NCBI GenBank assembly: GCA_029582265.1
Contig: CM055833.1
Coordinates: 31,400,288 to 31,464,287, forward strand
Source of the DNA: Zoroaster sp. YZ-2022
Lineage: Eukaryota; Echinodermata; Asteroidea; Forcipulatida; Zoroasteridae
Direction of reading: 5' to 3'
DNA: 64,000 nucleotides
This document shows positions 1 to 12,248 of the stretch, one piece after another. Made by a program: the position numbers and the translations under genes. The first letter of the stretch is position 1. Every line of letters starts with the position of its first letter. Under the pieces are notes generated by a model. The model saw only the letters and a list, made by a program, of their open reading frames with translations, was not told the DNA's origin and ran no database searches.

Positions 1-1512
1 GTATTGACCGCGGCACAATCAGACGATCAGCGATTCTACACCACTGAACGCTAATACGTGCATTGATCCGCCAGGCACACCGTGGATGCGACCGTACGAT
101 TCTCATGACCATCAGAATGTTAACATGCGTACGGATCCATGGCACCAGACGTGACTGCATGATTCATGACCATCAGAACCCGAAATGTGCATTTCGATCC
201 CATGGCACAAGACGGACGATCGCGACCATCAGAATGTTAACATGTGCATTGGATCCATGGCACACCAGACGTGACTGCATGATTTCCATGACCATCAGGA
301 ACGCCAATACGCATTTGGGATCCATGGCACACCAGACGTGATTGTACGATTTCATGACCATCAGAACGCTAACATGGCATTGATCCACGGCACCAGACGT
401 GACTGCATGATTCTATGGACCACGAACGCTAACATGCATTGATCCATGGCAACACCAGACGTGACTGCATGATTATGGCGACCATCAGAATGCTAACATG
501 CATTGATCCACATGCACACCAGACGGACTCCGATTCTATGACCATCAGGAATGCCAACATGTGCATTGATCCGCCGGCACACCAGACGACTGCATGATTC
601 CCCATGGACCATCAGAATGTTAACATGTGCCGATGCATGGCACACCAGACGTGATCGGCCGACTTTAAAGACCATCAGAACGCCAACATGTGCATTGGGA
701 TCCATGGCACACCAGACGTGACTCGTATGGATTCTATGGACCATCAGAACGCTAACATGTATTGATCCACAGCAAACCAGACGGATCAAAAGATCTTGGC
801 GACCATCAGAATGCTAACATGTGCATTGGGATCCATGGCACACCAGACGTGACTGCATGATTTTGGCGACCATCAGAACGCCAACATGTGCATTGATCCA
901 TGGCACCCAGACGTGACTGCATGATCTTTATGACCATCAGAATGCTAACATGTGCATCCATGGGCGCCACCAGACGTGACTGCATGATTTCATGACCATC
1001 AGAACGCTTAACATGTGCATTGGGATCCATGGCACACCAGACGTGACTGCATGATTCTACGACCACTGTGAACTAACATGCAATGATCCATGGCACCCAG
1101 ACGTGACTGCATGACCATCAGAACGCTAACATGTGCATTGGGATCCACAGTACACCAGACGCGGACTGCATGATTCTACAGTACCATCAACAGAACGCCA
1201 ATACGTGCATTGGGACCAGACCCCGCGGACTGCATGATTCATGACCATCAACAGAACGCTTAACATGTGCATTGATCCACGGCACCAGGTCGCGACTTGC
1301 ATGATTTCATGGACCATCAGGAACGCTTAACATGTGCATTGATCCATGGCACACCAGACGGACTGCATGATTCTATGACCATAGAACGCTTAACATGCAT
1401 TTTGATCCATGGCACCCGACGTGACTGCATGATCTATGACCAAAGAACGCTAACATGGCATTTTGATCCACGGCACACCAGACGTGATTCGTGCCGGTTC
1501 TATGACCATCAG
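1..1512. repeat. Degenerate ~66-bp satellite array
   Basis: About 23 head-to-tail units of roughly 66 bp. Each contains the blocks GACCATCAGAACGCTAACAT, GTGCATTGATCCATGGCAC and ACCAGACGTGACTGCATGAT. Units differ by many 1-3 bp indels and substitutions. The array runs off the left edge and stops abruptly near 1,512 at 'gaccatcagagaattagg'. The small open frames inside it come from the repeat and are not genes. Confidence 0.93.
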
Positions 1513-1967
1513 AGAATTAGGGTTGGGTGTTTCACATTAGGTATAAAATGTTGGTTTAAGTGTACCTTGGTGGTCAGTGTGTGACCTTTTTCTTTTAACA
1601 GCATCACCTTCCTCTCCATAGCAAAGAATGCCTAGAACCCTTTGGGAAACTTTTAAAACGTTATATTGAACTTCTGTTTAAATTCTCGTTAATAACATTT
1701 TTATCATGTTTTTTTTTTTTTCTGTCTCTATAAAGTGAATTAGACCAGAATTGGTGAAATGCGCCAGGCAATGTTTATTAATACAATTTTTTTTTTTCCC
1801 ATAAAAGTATTTATTTACTGAAGTATTTTATTTATTCTTTCTTAAAGGAAAGCAGCAATTTTTCCCCGATCTAAAAGGAAAGAATACAGACAAGAGATCT
1901 GTAAGATTTCTTCTTCTCACAGTCCAGATAGTCACAGTTATTTTCTTCATTGATGTTATTTTTCCAG

Positions 1968-2085
1968 ATTATGGGTCTCTATGGAGGTGCAGCAGGCAGT
2001 TCATACAATGGACTACAATGATGATGATGACTATGACGACGACGATGATGATGATGATGATGAAATGATATGGTTAATCATTTAG
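1968..2085 (+). CDS. Weak candidate terminal exon with an Asp-rich tail
   Basis: A good 3' splice acceptor (TGATGTTATTTTTCCAG) precedes an open frame. After the first base it reads LWVSMEVQQAVHTMDYN, then a run of about 14 mostly Asp residues, and ends EMIWLII-stop. A second frame from the same acceptor ends sooner, in YNGLQ-stop. The acidic run is encoded by the GAT microsatellite, so it may be fortuitous. No upstream exon was identified. Confidence 0.2.
2019..2063. repeat. GAT/GAC trinucleotide microsatellite
   Basis: A run of ATG/GAT/GAC triplets, interrupted once by CTATGAC. Confidence 0.9.
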
Positions 2086-3344
2086 TCGGAACATATAGGT
2101 ACCTATGTATCAGGGGCTACTGGATATAACTGATGTACAACAACAAATATGAGAATGATACCCACAAAATGCATTCAAAAGATAGATTTCAAATATATTT
2201 GGGTAAAGATTTTATTGAAGCTTGAGAGGAAAAATGCAACATTAGTAATGTCCTGATTACAATAACCCTAAACATACAACCCAAAAAAGCTTGATATGAA
2301 GTCGGTCAAAGTTCCAACAATTATTTTTCTTGAAATGCTTTTACTTAAAGAAAAACCTCAAAACAAATATGCACATTTTCAAAAGCTTTTGCTCAAGTAC
2401 TTTCTGTAAAATTAATATTTTCTTCACACTTCTCTCATGACTTAGATTCTCGCATTGAGTTTAAACTTATATTTTTCAAGCAAGAAAGCATACTTGTAGA
2501 AGCAGTTTGTCGACATTACCAATGTTGTACCTTCCCCTTTCTAAAATGGTCAATTATCATGCCTTTTTACCTTTGATACAAAACCATTTCATACACAATT
2601 ATTCTTGAACGCAGCCAAGCTCCCACAGAAGCATCTGGACATTGTTGGTAGTCTTTTGCCCTCATAACTGATAACCCTAAAACTCCCCAGTTCATTTTGC
2701 TTAAACATAACCCAATCCTCCAAATCCCTTTCAGTAGTAAAGTTAAAGTACATGATGTTACGTTTCTGCACACATGTGTTTCTAATTCAGATAACAATAA
2801 TAGTGCCCAATCCATGAAGACATGCTCCAAGCGCCATCACAAATGTAAAAGCGTAAAATATAAAACGCTTTGAATAAGTTAAAAAATTAACAAATTCAAA
2901 AGGCTAAAATGACAAAAATGTTAAACAAGGATGATAATGTTAAATAACCAAAACAGATTAAAACCCTGTGACTATTAATGACTTAAAGTGCTGCAAAAAG
3001 CGACAAATTACATATACATGGAATAGGGACCCTCCCAGCATGCATAGGAGTTAACAAACATCAACAGTGTCCACCACCCAAGCACTGACTTTTGCAATCA
3101 CTACAACAAACATGGATGTACATACTATGGGAAAGGCAGATGTTTAACTCAATCCTCCAAAACCTTCACTTTAGCAGTGATTTTGTAGGATTGTGAAGGT
3201 TATTAATGCACAGTTCAAGCACAATAATATAATGGGTTTTAATCCCTTCCCCTGCCATTAAGTATTTCTATTGTGTAAAAAGAACCAAATTTGTACACTT
3301 GAAATTAACATTTTAAAATGAAAAGGGGGAATTTAATCTTATCA

Positions 3345-3440
3345 CTCATCTCAAGCCTGGCAGGCTTGGCCGGTCGCATTGTGTCTTTTGAGCAAGCCAC
3401 TTAACCATAATTACGCTTCCCTTCGGATGGGATGTTAAGC
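3345..3440 (+). repeat. SINE 3'-tail remnant
   Basis: The segment contains 'ttgtgtcttttgagcaagccacttaacc' followed by 'cttcccttcggatgggatgttaag'. It matches the widespread metazoan SINE tail pattern GAGCAAGxCACTTAACC...TTCGGATGGGAxGTTAAG. The 5' part is not recognisable, so the copy looks truncated. Confidence 0.5.
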
Positions 3441-4814
3441 TGTAATGCCAATATAACACAGAACATTTATTTTGGGAAGAGAACAATTTTGTTTCACAGG
3501 CCCAGCCACAATGCTTAAAGTGTTTGAGAGATCCGGTTTCAACCAGAAATATATAATAATAAGTTTAGTCAAGGCACTGAAACTCAGATATGTCAAGAAA
3601 ATGCCAAGTACAGATTTTAAATTCACTTGTCATTTTGCTGCCAAGTCACCGAAACGTCACAAGTGAAACAGAGTTTGTCTTAAGAAGTGCACATCGCATT
3701 CTCTGCACTTGCACCCAGTGTTTACGATAGCTACTTTTATGTCGTGTATGTTGAAAGTGCAAAATTTTTGGCGTGCATGTTTATGGTACTGGCATGTGTG
3801 TACTTCACCAGCCAAATTAATGCTGGAGCATTCGCGCCGGGCCACATCAACTGCAAAATGCGACACACTATCGCCCCTTTCGCCCTCAGTGGTCGAACAA
3901 TATTGTTCAAATGAAGGGGGAATAATAACTGATGGAAACCAAATGCAACACACAGTTTTCATTATTATTTTAAAAATTGTTTGACAAATCCTTTATTACC
4001 TCATGAATTGTGCCAGCCCAAAACCATACCACAGCATTGTACCCAAATGAGTTTTGCTACCCTGCCAGTCCTGCTGTAAAGCACGGGATGAAAGGCTTGA
4101 TGCGCCCAGAACTAGCTAGTTCTTACAACTAGAAACGTGGTGAACCATCAAGCTGTGGGGTGAATGAGACATACAGTTCTTCACACGCCGGGTAAGCCTT
4201 CCCAGACTGCACTGCTTTCATTTGAGACCTTTTCTCATCAGATCGGAACAAAATGTCACGAATGGGCCAAATTCATTTGCCTTGGAGTACTGTCATGGAC
4301 AGGTTAAGGCTTGGCCAAGTGGCACACTTCATGTAGGTAATAGATCACAACTAATCACAGTCACCAATGTGCATAATTATAAATATACACCCCGTCAAAT
4401 ATACACAAGGTACGTTGTTTTTTATAAAACTGAATTTTTTTTTAAAATCTGATATTTTTACATCACAAAACTTAACATAAAACGTTGCAAAATCAAAACA
4501 CTTTACAGTCTCTGTGTCATTCTTGTCTTTGGCAAATCTAAATTGGGCCCAAATTGCTGTGTATAGTTTTAGGGAGAGCCCTTAATTAAAACCCTGTAAA
4601 TCATGTTTCTGGGGTATGTTTAGATGACCAGAAAATATGTCAGCTTAATAATATCAGTGTTTTAGTGAGTTCTTTAATAAAACATTTACATGACTGTTTC
4701 AAGTGTTGAATTATGTAGAAAAAAGTATTAACTGCTTTCCTCGTTTGTCATTCAAAATTGATTCAATTATTGCTGCCCATACAAATTCTCTTTTAAATCA
4801 TTGGTAAACCTGCA

Positions 4815-4960
4815 AGCCTGGGTGTTTGAGGTTAAGATTGCACCAGTGTTATGGAGTCGCGGTTTGAGTCCCGCCCGAGTAGTCGTAGTTTTTTTTCAGA
4901 CGCTCGGAAAGTTACTGAGCGTGCAGTGCTCTAGCACGTTGGGTTGTTGACGTTGGGAGA
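4815..4960 (+). repeat. tRNA-derived SINE remnant
   Basis: 'cggtttgagtcccgcccgag' at about 4,859-4,879 resembles a pol III B box (GGTTCGANTCC) in the usual SINE setting. It is followed by a T-rich run and the tail 'gttactgagcgtgcagtgctctagcacgttgggttgttgac'. No cloverleaf with intact acceptor and anticodon arms can be drawn, so this is not a functional tRNA gene. Confidence 0.45.
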
Positions 4961-5639
4961 CAAAATGTTCATTTGATAAAAAGTTCCCATTCGTGTTTTC
5001 AGCAGCCCAAGTTAGCTTGCCTTTGGTCATAAATTTGGCATCAAAAACATGTTAAAGGTTGGCAAAGCGAAAGACACCCTTTCTGCATGTTGCTTGTTCA
5101 GGATAATTTAAAGGCAATGAGTGTTCCCACTCATGCAGGCATCAAGTAGCGGGGAAACATGGTTAACCCTGCAGTTGACAATTAAATCGCAAAATAGGCA
5201 GTAAACCCCGTTTATAATAAAAATAAAATAAAAGTTTTATTGTTCTTATCCATCAATCACCCGTACAATATTCCAGTTTGATTTCCGGAAATATTCATGC
5301 ATAGATGACCACAAAATAGCAGAAATCATCACCCCATGGTGCTGGAGGTAGAAGGTTTTAACGGACTGCACTGAAAATTTCCCTGCAGTCAAAAACAAAA
5401 AATGTATTTTTTTAAATAAATGTTAAATGATGTTTTAAAAATGTAAGACAGTCCAAACCAGCCCACAATATGCAGTATAAAATGTTTTGAAAAGTATTAA
5501 TTCAGATTAGGCCAATCTTTCTATATTTAGCTACATGCATGCACATGCTGTCCCAAGTCGCAAATGCAGTATACGCCAGTTGGGAAACCAATTAACTACC
5601 AGGTAAAACTTTGCATGGTGAATAGGATAGTAAAGATTA

Positions 5640-5832
5640 TTTCAGAGATGAAATTTCTATTGAGTAGTACTGTTCTGAAGAACCCGGGAGGTTACAACCC
5701 CTGACGGTTTCGATCAGTATGCTATGGAGGACGACTGAGCTACTTGATCGAAACGTCGAGTTAAACCCTCCAGGTCTTTTCAGAACCCAAACTACCACCA
5801 ATAGAGAATTTCAATGGTGTCACCTGCACTAT
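5640..5832. mobile_element. MITE with imperfect terminal inverted repeats
   Basis: The left end ('gaaatttctattgagtag...gttctgaagaac') and right end ('gttctttt/gtcttttcagaac...caatagagaatttcaatggtgtcacc') are imperfect inverted repeats. They flank a core that reads GATCAGTATGCTATGGAGGAC then TGATCGAAACGTCGAGTT. A half copy of the same family lies at 22,955-23,070, next to the DNA transposon. There is no coding capacity. Confidence 0.55.
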
Positions 5833-6640
5833 CTTCTAGACTGACCACTTAGACTTACCCCTTTTCCCAAACTCCAAAAATCTTCCCAAACCCAAAACCT
5901 GCAAAACCCCAGGTACAGTTGATGCCTCCTTCTAGGTGCATTCCATATTGAATTTGGTCAGGTTTCGTCGTAGGATGTGGTCTTGAGACTGACACTGTAT
6001 GTTCAACGATTGAGCAGATCCATGGCATGGTGTCAGTGACTTCTAGGGGTTTTATCTAGCGCCACTACCTGGCCCAGGGAGTGTCAAAGTTAAACCACCC
6101 TCCGTCCAAAAACTCTGTGGCTGCTGGGATTAAAGTCTGTATATATACAGTTATAGTAAAATATCTGTAACTATGACTATCTTGTATAAGAATCAAGATA
6201 TCAAAAACCCAACATGAAAGTTGCAGCTTATTTCCATCGAAATGCATTTAAGATTTGTTTGTATTCATTAAAAAATTTCAAAATAATTTGATTAACTAAA
6301 ATATTATCACCTCAGACAGAAATGTTTCAAGGGGATGTTTGATACCATCATCAACTTGACACCAAGTGAGTGTCATGTTTACCGCGAACATTTATGTATT
6401 TTGAGAACCTGCCAGAAGCAAAAATTATCTGTACTCTGGGCAAATTCCATAGCAGGCCCTCTGATAGTTACCCTTGATGTCCATATGAAATATGGAAGTA
6501 ACCAATTTTTTACTCAATTACAGTACTTCCCGCGTTGTCACCACTGGACATTCTGTACGACATCCTGATTCCTACATAGAAGTCACTACAACCAATGAAT
6601 TATGACACATGAATTACGTTGTCCCATCGCATGCGCGAAA

Positions 6641-6740
6641 AATTTGGTATCCATAGTTGACAGTCCTCCGCACACTCGCTCACCGTCGTCCTGCAGGTAA
6701 GAAGGTTGTGGCAACGCCCTGAAGTGGCTTCGATTTCTTT
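6641..6740 (+). promoter_or_regulatory. Possible 5' exon/donor at the P1 border
   Basis: 'tatccatagttgacagtcctcc' resembles 'tatccatagagtcgacagtcctcc' at the start of P2 (27,168-27,192), so P1 homology may begin here, about 350 bp before the clear homology. A consensus donor (CTGCAG|GTAAGA, about 6,698) follows a CG-richer stretch. A non-coding first exon is possible but unproven. Confidence 0.2.
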
Positions 6741-6909
6741 GTTCATTCTGGATGGATCCGGAGAAACAGCTGCGGTAGGATGTGCTATAACATGATAAGC
6801 AAGCCTATTGAAAGACATTATGGGTAATGAGATCATCGACAAAAATTATTTCAAAATAAAGAAATAATATTGTGCAAATGTCATTAAATGTACAAAATAT
6901 GCATTGGCA

Positions 6910-7080
6910 TTAAAATACACAACCATTTAAACCAGAACCCCCCAAACTGCAAGTACGGGTGAGAAAATACACATCAAAAGTCTTTGTATAATGAATAATT
7001 ATTTCACGAACATCATCTAGCAGTCCCATGAAGGCAAAGTCAGTGCCAGAGCTCAGGGGGCCCGTCATCATGAATGCATG
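6910..7080 (-). CDS. Candidate exon, unknown protein (SGTDFAFMGLLDD)
   Basis: A 57-codon open frame on the minus strand bounded by stops, with the stretch AFMMTGPLSSGTDFAFMGLL then DDVREIII. A related but diverged open frame lies at the mirrored place, 49,640-49,738 on plus, reading DMAFMNAGSGTDLPYHMEDC. The shared AFM..(S/G)SGTD pattern suggests one ancestral exon. No family is assigned and flanking splice sites are uncertain. Confidence 0.25.
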   Translation of the reverse strand, partial: HAFMMTGPLSSGTDFAFMGLLDDVREIIIHYTKTFDVYFLTRTCSLGGSGLNGCVF

Positions 7081-7468
7081 TCATGTAACTTCCCTGTAGC
7101 TAGACTTTATTTCATCGTTGACGAATAACAATTATTTTTAATAAGAATATGTTTTTTTTCCTTTGAGGAAGCAAAACAAATTTTCATTAATATAAGAAGT
7201 AGCATTTAAAGTCTCAAAAATTAATTTTAGGCCATAAATCTTCATCAGTTGCAAGTTATTAGTAACAAGGTCATTTTTGGACACCACAGTCCTCGTGAAG
7301 TGGGGGCCACTCCACGAAAACCCATACCAGATCGTGGGTTACACCTCGGCACAATATTAAAAGAGAATTCACAAAGATACGAGCAAAAACAATAGTGTAG
7401 TTATTTTGGCGATCATATTAATTGAATATAAATATCTAAATATAAACATCCAAATCGTGCATGTAAAG

Positions 7469-7702
7469 ATGGATTGCAAGAGTAATATATGCAACATAAA
7501 TGTAACAGTTGTTGAAGACGCAGATAAAGGCCATACTAGTAAAATTACTTTTCCCAAGTCTCTTGAAGAGATATGTTCATCCTCAAAAAACCGGTTTCCA
7601 GCAATACAACGTTCATCGGATAGTTGTATTATCAGCTATTCCAGTGACGTCGTTTACCTTCTAAATTTTCTTTTATTACGCGTGAATCCTGTCGATAAGT
7701 AG
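7469..7702 (+). CDS. Candidate exon MDCKSNICNINVTVVEDAD...
   Basis: A 77-codon open frame from ATG at 7,469. It includes NINVTVVEDADKGHTSKITF, PKSLEEICSSSKNRFPAI and DSCIISYSSDVVY. Alternating charged and hydrophobic strands followed by 'SLEEI' give it the look of a small ubiquitin-like or PB1-like domain, but that is only a resemblance. The equivalents in P2 (27,570-27,780) and P3' (49,130-49,330) are frame-shifted. This is odd because P1 is otherwise the more decayed copy. No splice partner was identified. Confidence 0.35.
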   Translation: MDCKSNICNINVTVVEDADKGHTSKITFPKSLEEICSSSKNRFPAIQRSSDSCIISYSSDVVYLLNFLLLRVNPVDK

Positions 7703-7988
7703 CAAAATACTATCTTCCTCAAAGTTTATGTTTCCAGATTCCCTTCATCTAGCTCCTTCTCCCAACAGAAAACCCAACAAAATTTTTGCTCAAGATGTTT
7801 CTGTTTAAGTAATACTGAAACCAAAGAAGGTCGATGCAGATGTGTAACATCGTTTCACGGGACCGACCAGAATTAGTGGTTTTGTATAAACACTGAAGAA
7901 AGTAAAACTGAATCGAAAGTTTTCAACAACAGTTAACCCGGTAAATGCCTATGAAAATTAAAACAAAACCCCTCTTTACTAAAGGGGT

Positions 7989-8125
7989 CACAATTGAGCG
8001 GTTTCACCAGGCTAACAAACAGCCCGATTGGTGGTTGGAAGAAAGTGAATGATTGGCCCAAAGCGTGATCGGACGACAACAGGACAACTTTATGGTCTCC
8101 TTAAGAAAGAAAGCTTATTTTACAA
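7989..8125 (+). pseudogene. Decayed ERFHQANK exon, P1 copy
   Basis: This is the P1 counterpart of the intact 143-nt exon at 28,044-28,186. 'attgagcggtttcaccaggctaaca' and 'gattggtggttggaagaa' are kept. The acceptor (tactag) is changed to 'tactaaagggg', and the middle carries several indels ('gtgaatgattggcccaaagcgtg') that destroy the frame. Confidence 0.5.
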
Positions 8126-9480
8126 GTAAAATAAATTACAATTATATTTTATATGTAGAAGATGACGAAAGGATTGGGAACAAAATAAATAGGTCTAGTC
8201 ACAGTAAACTCCAGTGGAAAATCATAAGATAAGAAAAACTTGTTTTTAAAATTACAAGAAAAAATGTAATTGTGTACAAACAAAACATACCTTGCATAAT
8301 AATCAAGATAAAAATTAAATGCTGCTATTTTGCGGTTATGCGAATAGGTGGTCACGGTGACGGGGCCCAGGTAGGGAACAAGGAAAGGTGCCCTAATAAT
8401 TACCCTTTTCTGACGTATAATTCTCCTAATTCCGGGTTTAAAATTGACTAGATTTGTTGTCAAAACTGCATGATTTTTACAAAATTGAATGATTCTTTTT
8501 TTAATACATTTAACAACCAAATAATTAAAGTTACAACTCAATTTAAGTCTTATGTCGATTTTGCTAGGTATAGTCTTCATATTGTTCGTGTTTTTATGAG
8601 AGCACTCTTCAAAAAGGAAACAAGTTTTAAGTTCAGGTGGATTGTACCCTTCACATCAAGTGTTCTACCTTCCCTTTCACTAATGGGAAATTTAAATTAT
8701 ATTTCTGCATTAATTTTGGATATAATTGTTTTTGGGGGAAAAATAACACTTTTAGATCCTTCAAGGAAGTTACCAACAATGAAAACATTGATGCGTTTAT
8801 GTAACAAGGCTTACTGTTACGTCAAAATGTGGTTAGACGCGTACTCCCGTAAATGATGTCACCACCAACTACCAGATGCACTGGTGCGATATGTCCGTGC
8901 TTATATGAAATCAGAACATTAGTCTTTTGGTCAAGGCAAGTTTTGAGAGAACGCGCATGATTGCGCTGGAATTCAGAGCTTAGTTTAACAAGATGATATT
9001 TCGCCAACCAAAAAACGTCTTCAGTACAAGACTGCGCAGGCAAGGAATGGGTTTGCGTCAAAGAAACCAGCCTAACATCAGCTAGTTGAGACCAAAGATC
9101 TTATAAAGACGTCTGCAAGCGTTTAAAAGTCGTATGCTTATTGAATATCAAATACTAACAAAAGTGTCAATCATAAAGCTTTTAACATAAATAACACATT
9201 TGTTAGTTAGCGCACTTTTCTGTTTAAAATTCCAGAACACGAGAAAGTTTAAAAGATGCGCAATGTGTAATGCGATATCACGTCCACAGCGCACGTTGTG
9301 TCAGAATGTTTGGGGTTTTCCCGGATTGCACGCTAAAGTTTGTTGTACAGAGTAAATAACTATTTTTGATTGTGTATTAATGTGGCAGACAGCAGGGCTG
9401 GAGAGTGTGGAATGATTTTATTTAATATGTAATCCGCTAAATACTATATAGGCCTACTATAGACAATATGAGTGTTCATT
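8126..9480. other. No supportable gene
   Basis: AT-rich DNA with overlapping open frames on both strands (8,149-8,580 minus and 8,470-8,856 plus). Neither survives as an open frame in P2 (28.2-28.95 kb), so both look accidental. Positions 9,060-9,190 are the decayed counterpart of the KHLDTRRLQAFKK open frame at 29,107-29,322. Confidence 0.6.
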
Positions 9481-9679
9481 TTTTAAAGAAAGTTATTCAC
9501 TCTTTGCAATTGAAAACAATTTCCTGGCAATCGTTAAGTCAATGGGTCGATCGTTAATATCTCCTTGAAAAAAAATAGATCGCACCCAGCAGCAAAAGAG
9601 AAGCCAACTGAAAGTTATTTTGCTCAATTGCTTCAACAAACAAAAATTATAAAGAAAAATTTGGTGAGGAATAATATAG

Positions 9680-10510
9680 GTTGCTCGTTTGGGTTGCGGG
9701 TTGGCTTGGCTGGCTGGGGCTATTGGCTGGTTATTGGCTGGTTTGGTCATTATTGGTTGGTCATTATTATTGGTCATTATTGTCTATTGGTTGGCTGGTT
9801 GGATAATAATAATATTGGTCATTATATAGACAGAATAGATGGATGGGTGGTGGTGGTGGGTGGATGGATGGATGGGATATAACTGTATATGGTTGGTTGG
9901 TTGATTGCTGGCTTGGTTATTATTGCCATTACGGCTGGTCATTATTGGCTATATAGACAAGATGGATTGATGGATGGATGGATGGATGGCTATAAATGCA
10001 TAAGGATTGGTTTGGGTTTGGCTTGTTAATATTGGCTTGCTTGGGCTGGCTGGATGAAATATTCCTCCGGAATGAGGAAGAAAAATTGGTGAGGAATAGC
10101 AGGTTTGTTTGTTTCGGTTATTAAGGATACGGCTATTACCAAGTGCTGGCTGGCTAGCTAGCTAGTTTGCTATATAGACAAGATGGATGGATGGGTGGGG
10201 GGTGGGGATGGGTAGATATCGATGGGTGGGGTTGGTGGGTGATGGTTATAAATGTATATGGTTGGTTGGTTGGCTTGTTTGGCTTAATACGGATGAAATA
10301 TTCGAACGAGGGAACAAATTGTAGGGAATAATATAGGGTTTGGGGGAACGAATATAGGTTTGTTGTTTTGCTTATTGGCTGGCTATTATATATATGATGG
10401 TCTGGGTAGATATCGATGGTAGTGGGTGAATGGATGGCTATAAATGTATATGGTTGGTTGGGTTTGGGTTTGTTGGTTGGTTTGCTGGATGAAGTATTTG
10501 GGGTATAATG
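9680..10510. repeat. Degenerate TGGC/TTGG/GGAT tetranucleotide tract (P1)
   Basis: Runs of TGGC, TTGG and GGAT/GGGT with 'ctataaatgtatatggttgg' spacers. It is collinear with the purer tract in P2 at 29,845-30,830. The glycine/tryptophan-rich translation is a repeat artefact. Confidence 0.85.
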
Positions 10511-10616
10511 ATGAGTGGATGGATGGCGGAATGAAATTTGGGAAAAATAAAAGAAATGAATATAGAGGAGGAAGAAAGAGCTTCTCAAGTCGAATGACAA
10601 AACCCTTCTTTTGTAG

Positions 10617-12248
10617 CAACTTGGTTACTCTTCCCTTTAAGGCAACTGTGGCAGTCACTCTGTGCAACTTGGTACCTGAAGCGTCTGAGAAGCGAGAAAG
10701 ATTGGGAAAGACGCGCAAGCATGCCAAGAAAAGACCATGTAAGGAAGTGCCAAGTTTCGTAAATAAAACCATTATCTTCTTTTGATGTTCCGTGGAGACA
10801 ATTTTTCTCAGTTTGGATATTTTATACAAAAATAACTTTAATGCGTCTATGTTGTATTTGAACCGTTATTTTCAAGATAAGCAAAGGTAAGAAAGATATC
10901 AGGAATCCTGCTGCCCAAAGTTTTTAAGAGAGATAACACCATTAAAAGTCAGAGTTAAACAATATAGTTGTTCCCAAAGTTTACCTTGCCTTTCCAGAAG
11001 TATAAAACTTGGATTAGATCAAACAAAATTATTGTTTGGTCTTAATTTGTGACCAGCTTTGGGCCCGGCAAAGTTGCCAATATCCTGACGAGTGAATTTG
11101 AGATCTTGTCCTGTTGATCTGATCATGAGGAAGAACATACAGAAGAAGGCAATGAAAATCGCTCGACAGAGGTTGAAGGTCTTGTATCAGGTCAAAATTA
11201 GTTAGCCCACTCCATCCATTCACCATCTAAAAACCAAATTTAACGAGCCAACAAAAAACCAACTGGGAACACCTCAATCCAAACCCAATCATGTCCTCAT
11301 CCAACCAATTGCAGCGCCGACAAAATACACCCAGCTACCTAACCCCAAACAACCAACCAATCAAACTAATCATAACTAAATGCAGCGTTTCAAACACTTA
11401 AAAACCAGATCACCAATAACAAAGTAACATGCCAAGATAAATTAAATCAAACCAAACATAACATAACCTTATAAACTAAAACCAAAACCCAAAACCACAC
11501 TATACTAATCAAGGTCTGTCTTAATTTCAAAATTTTTCCAGAATAATCCAGGGTGTACCACACGATGCCCGTGACCTCTCGACGGTCCGTGGACCAAACC
11601 CATGTTCTATGTTCTGAACTTTACTGAGTAAGTTGAAGAACATTTAATTTTGCAAATAGATACAAGGGTAAACAATTTATCAAACCAAACCACAAACCAA
11701 AAAACCCAAATGGTTTTTTATCCTCATATTCCAAACCCTCCATACAGGGAAAAATTGACGCTGCACAGGCTCGTCTTGCGGCGGCCACAGGACCGGAAAA
11801 CCCGGGAATCTTTGTTGCCTTAACTCGGGACCAGGTAAATATCTTAAATTACATATTGATGAAATCTTTTCTTCATTTTGATAATCAGCAACAAGAAATA
11901 TAAAATACTTGATTTTGATAAGTGGTTGAAAGCTCGACAGCTTCTTGTAAAGAAGCTTTTTGTATGATTATAACAACTCCTAACATTTCTCTTTCAATTC
12001 CCTCTGTTTCCCACCCTTTCATGTATTTCCTCTTTTATCAAATGACCTACCAAATCACCAGTCCATGTCCTCTCTGCTTTCCAAACAAATTTGCTTAATT
12101 TAATGTTCATCATTTCCTCCTTCCTTTTATTTCTTCATCTTCAGTTGCTTGATAACATACACCTCCAGAGTTCCAGGAACAAATGCTTGCTGAGAACATG
12201 AAGATGTTTATGAATGGCAAATATGGGCAGTTGCCGCTATTCATGTAA
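10617..12248 (+). pseudogene. Decayed copy of the five-exon GPNP/VLNSD gene (P1)
   Basis: All five exons seen in P2 can be traced: A 10,617-10,738, B 11,057-11,178, C 11,542 to about 11,628, D about 11,733-11,834 and E 12,145-12,248. A has lost the clean transmembrane frame. C reads 'gggtgtaccacacgatgcccgtgacctctcgacggtc' with several indels, and its donor is 'gagtaag' rather than 'gaggtaa'. D has extra A residues. E has an insertion ('tggcaaatatgggcagttgccgc') in place of the GVPAVP codons. It is either a true pseudogene or a poorly sequenced copy. The P2 entry holds the best model. Confidence 0.6.

Larger units (their letters stand above)
1513..6640. other. Single-copy intergenic or intronic DNA
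   Basis: AT-rich DNA without a convincing gene and with no counterpart elsewhere in the window. It contains one weak candidate terminal exon, a GAT microsatellite, two SINE-like remnants and one MITE, listed separately. Short open frames at 2,567-2,830 and 3,657-3,984 overlap on both strands or in two frames and show no splice signals or recognisable family. Confidence 0.6.

Noticed and set aside
1..1512. Possible CRISPR array, given regularly spaced repeats
   Set aside because: The whole unit repeats with drift. There are no unique spacers, and the context is animal DNA.
3657..3984. 101-codon minus and 91-codon plus frames
   Set aside because: Two frames and both strands are open together. 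No splice signals or recognisable domains, so probably a repeat remnant.
4855..4890. tRNA gene
   Set aside because: Only a B-box-like word is present. No paired stems, and the context is SINE-like.
8149..8856. 143-codon minus and 128-codon plus frames in P1
   Set aside because: They overlap on opposite strands in AT-rich DNA, and neither is open in P2 or P3'.
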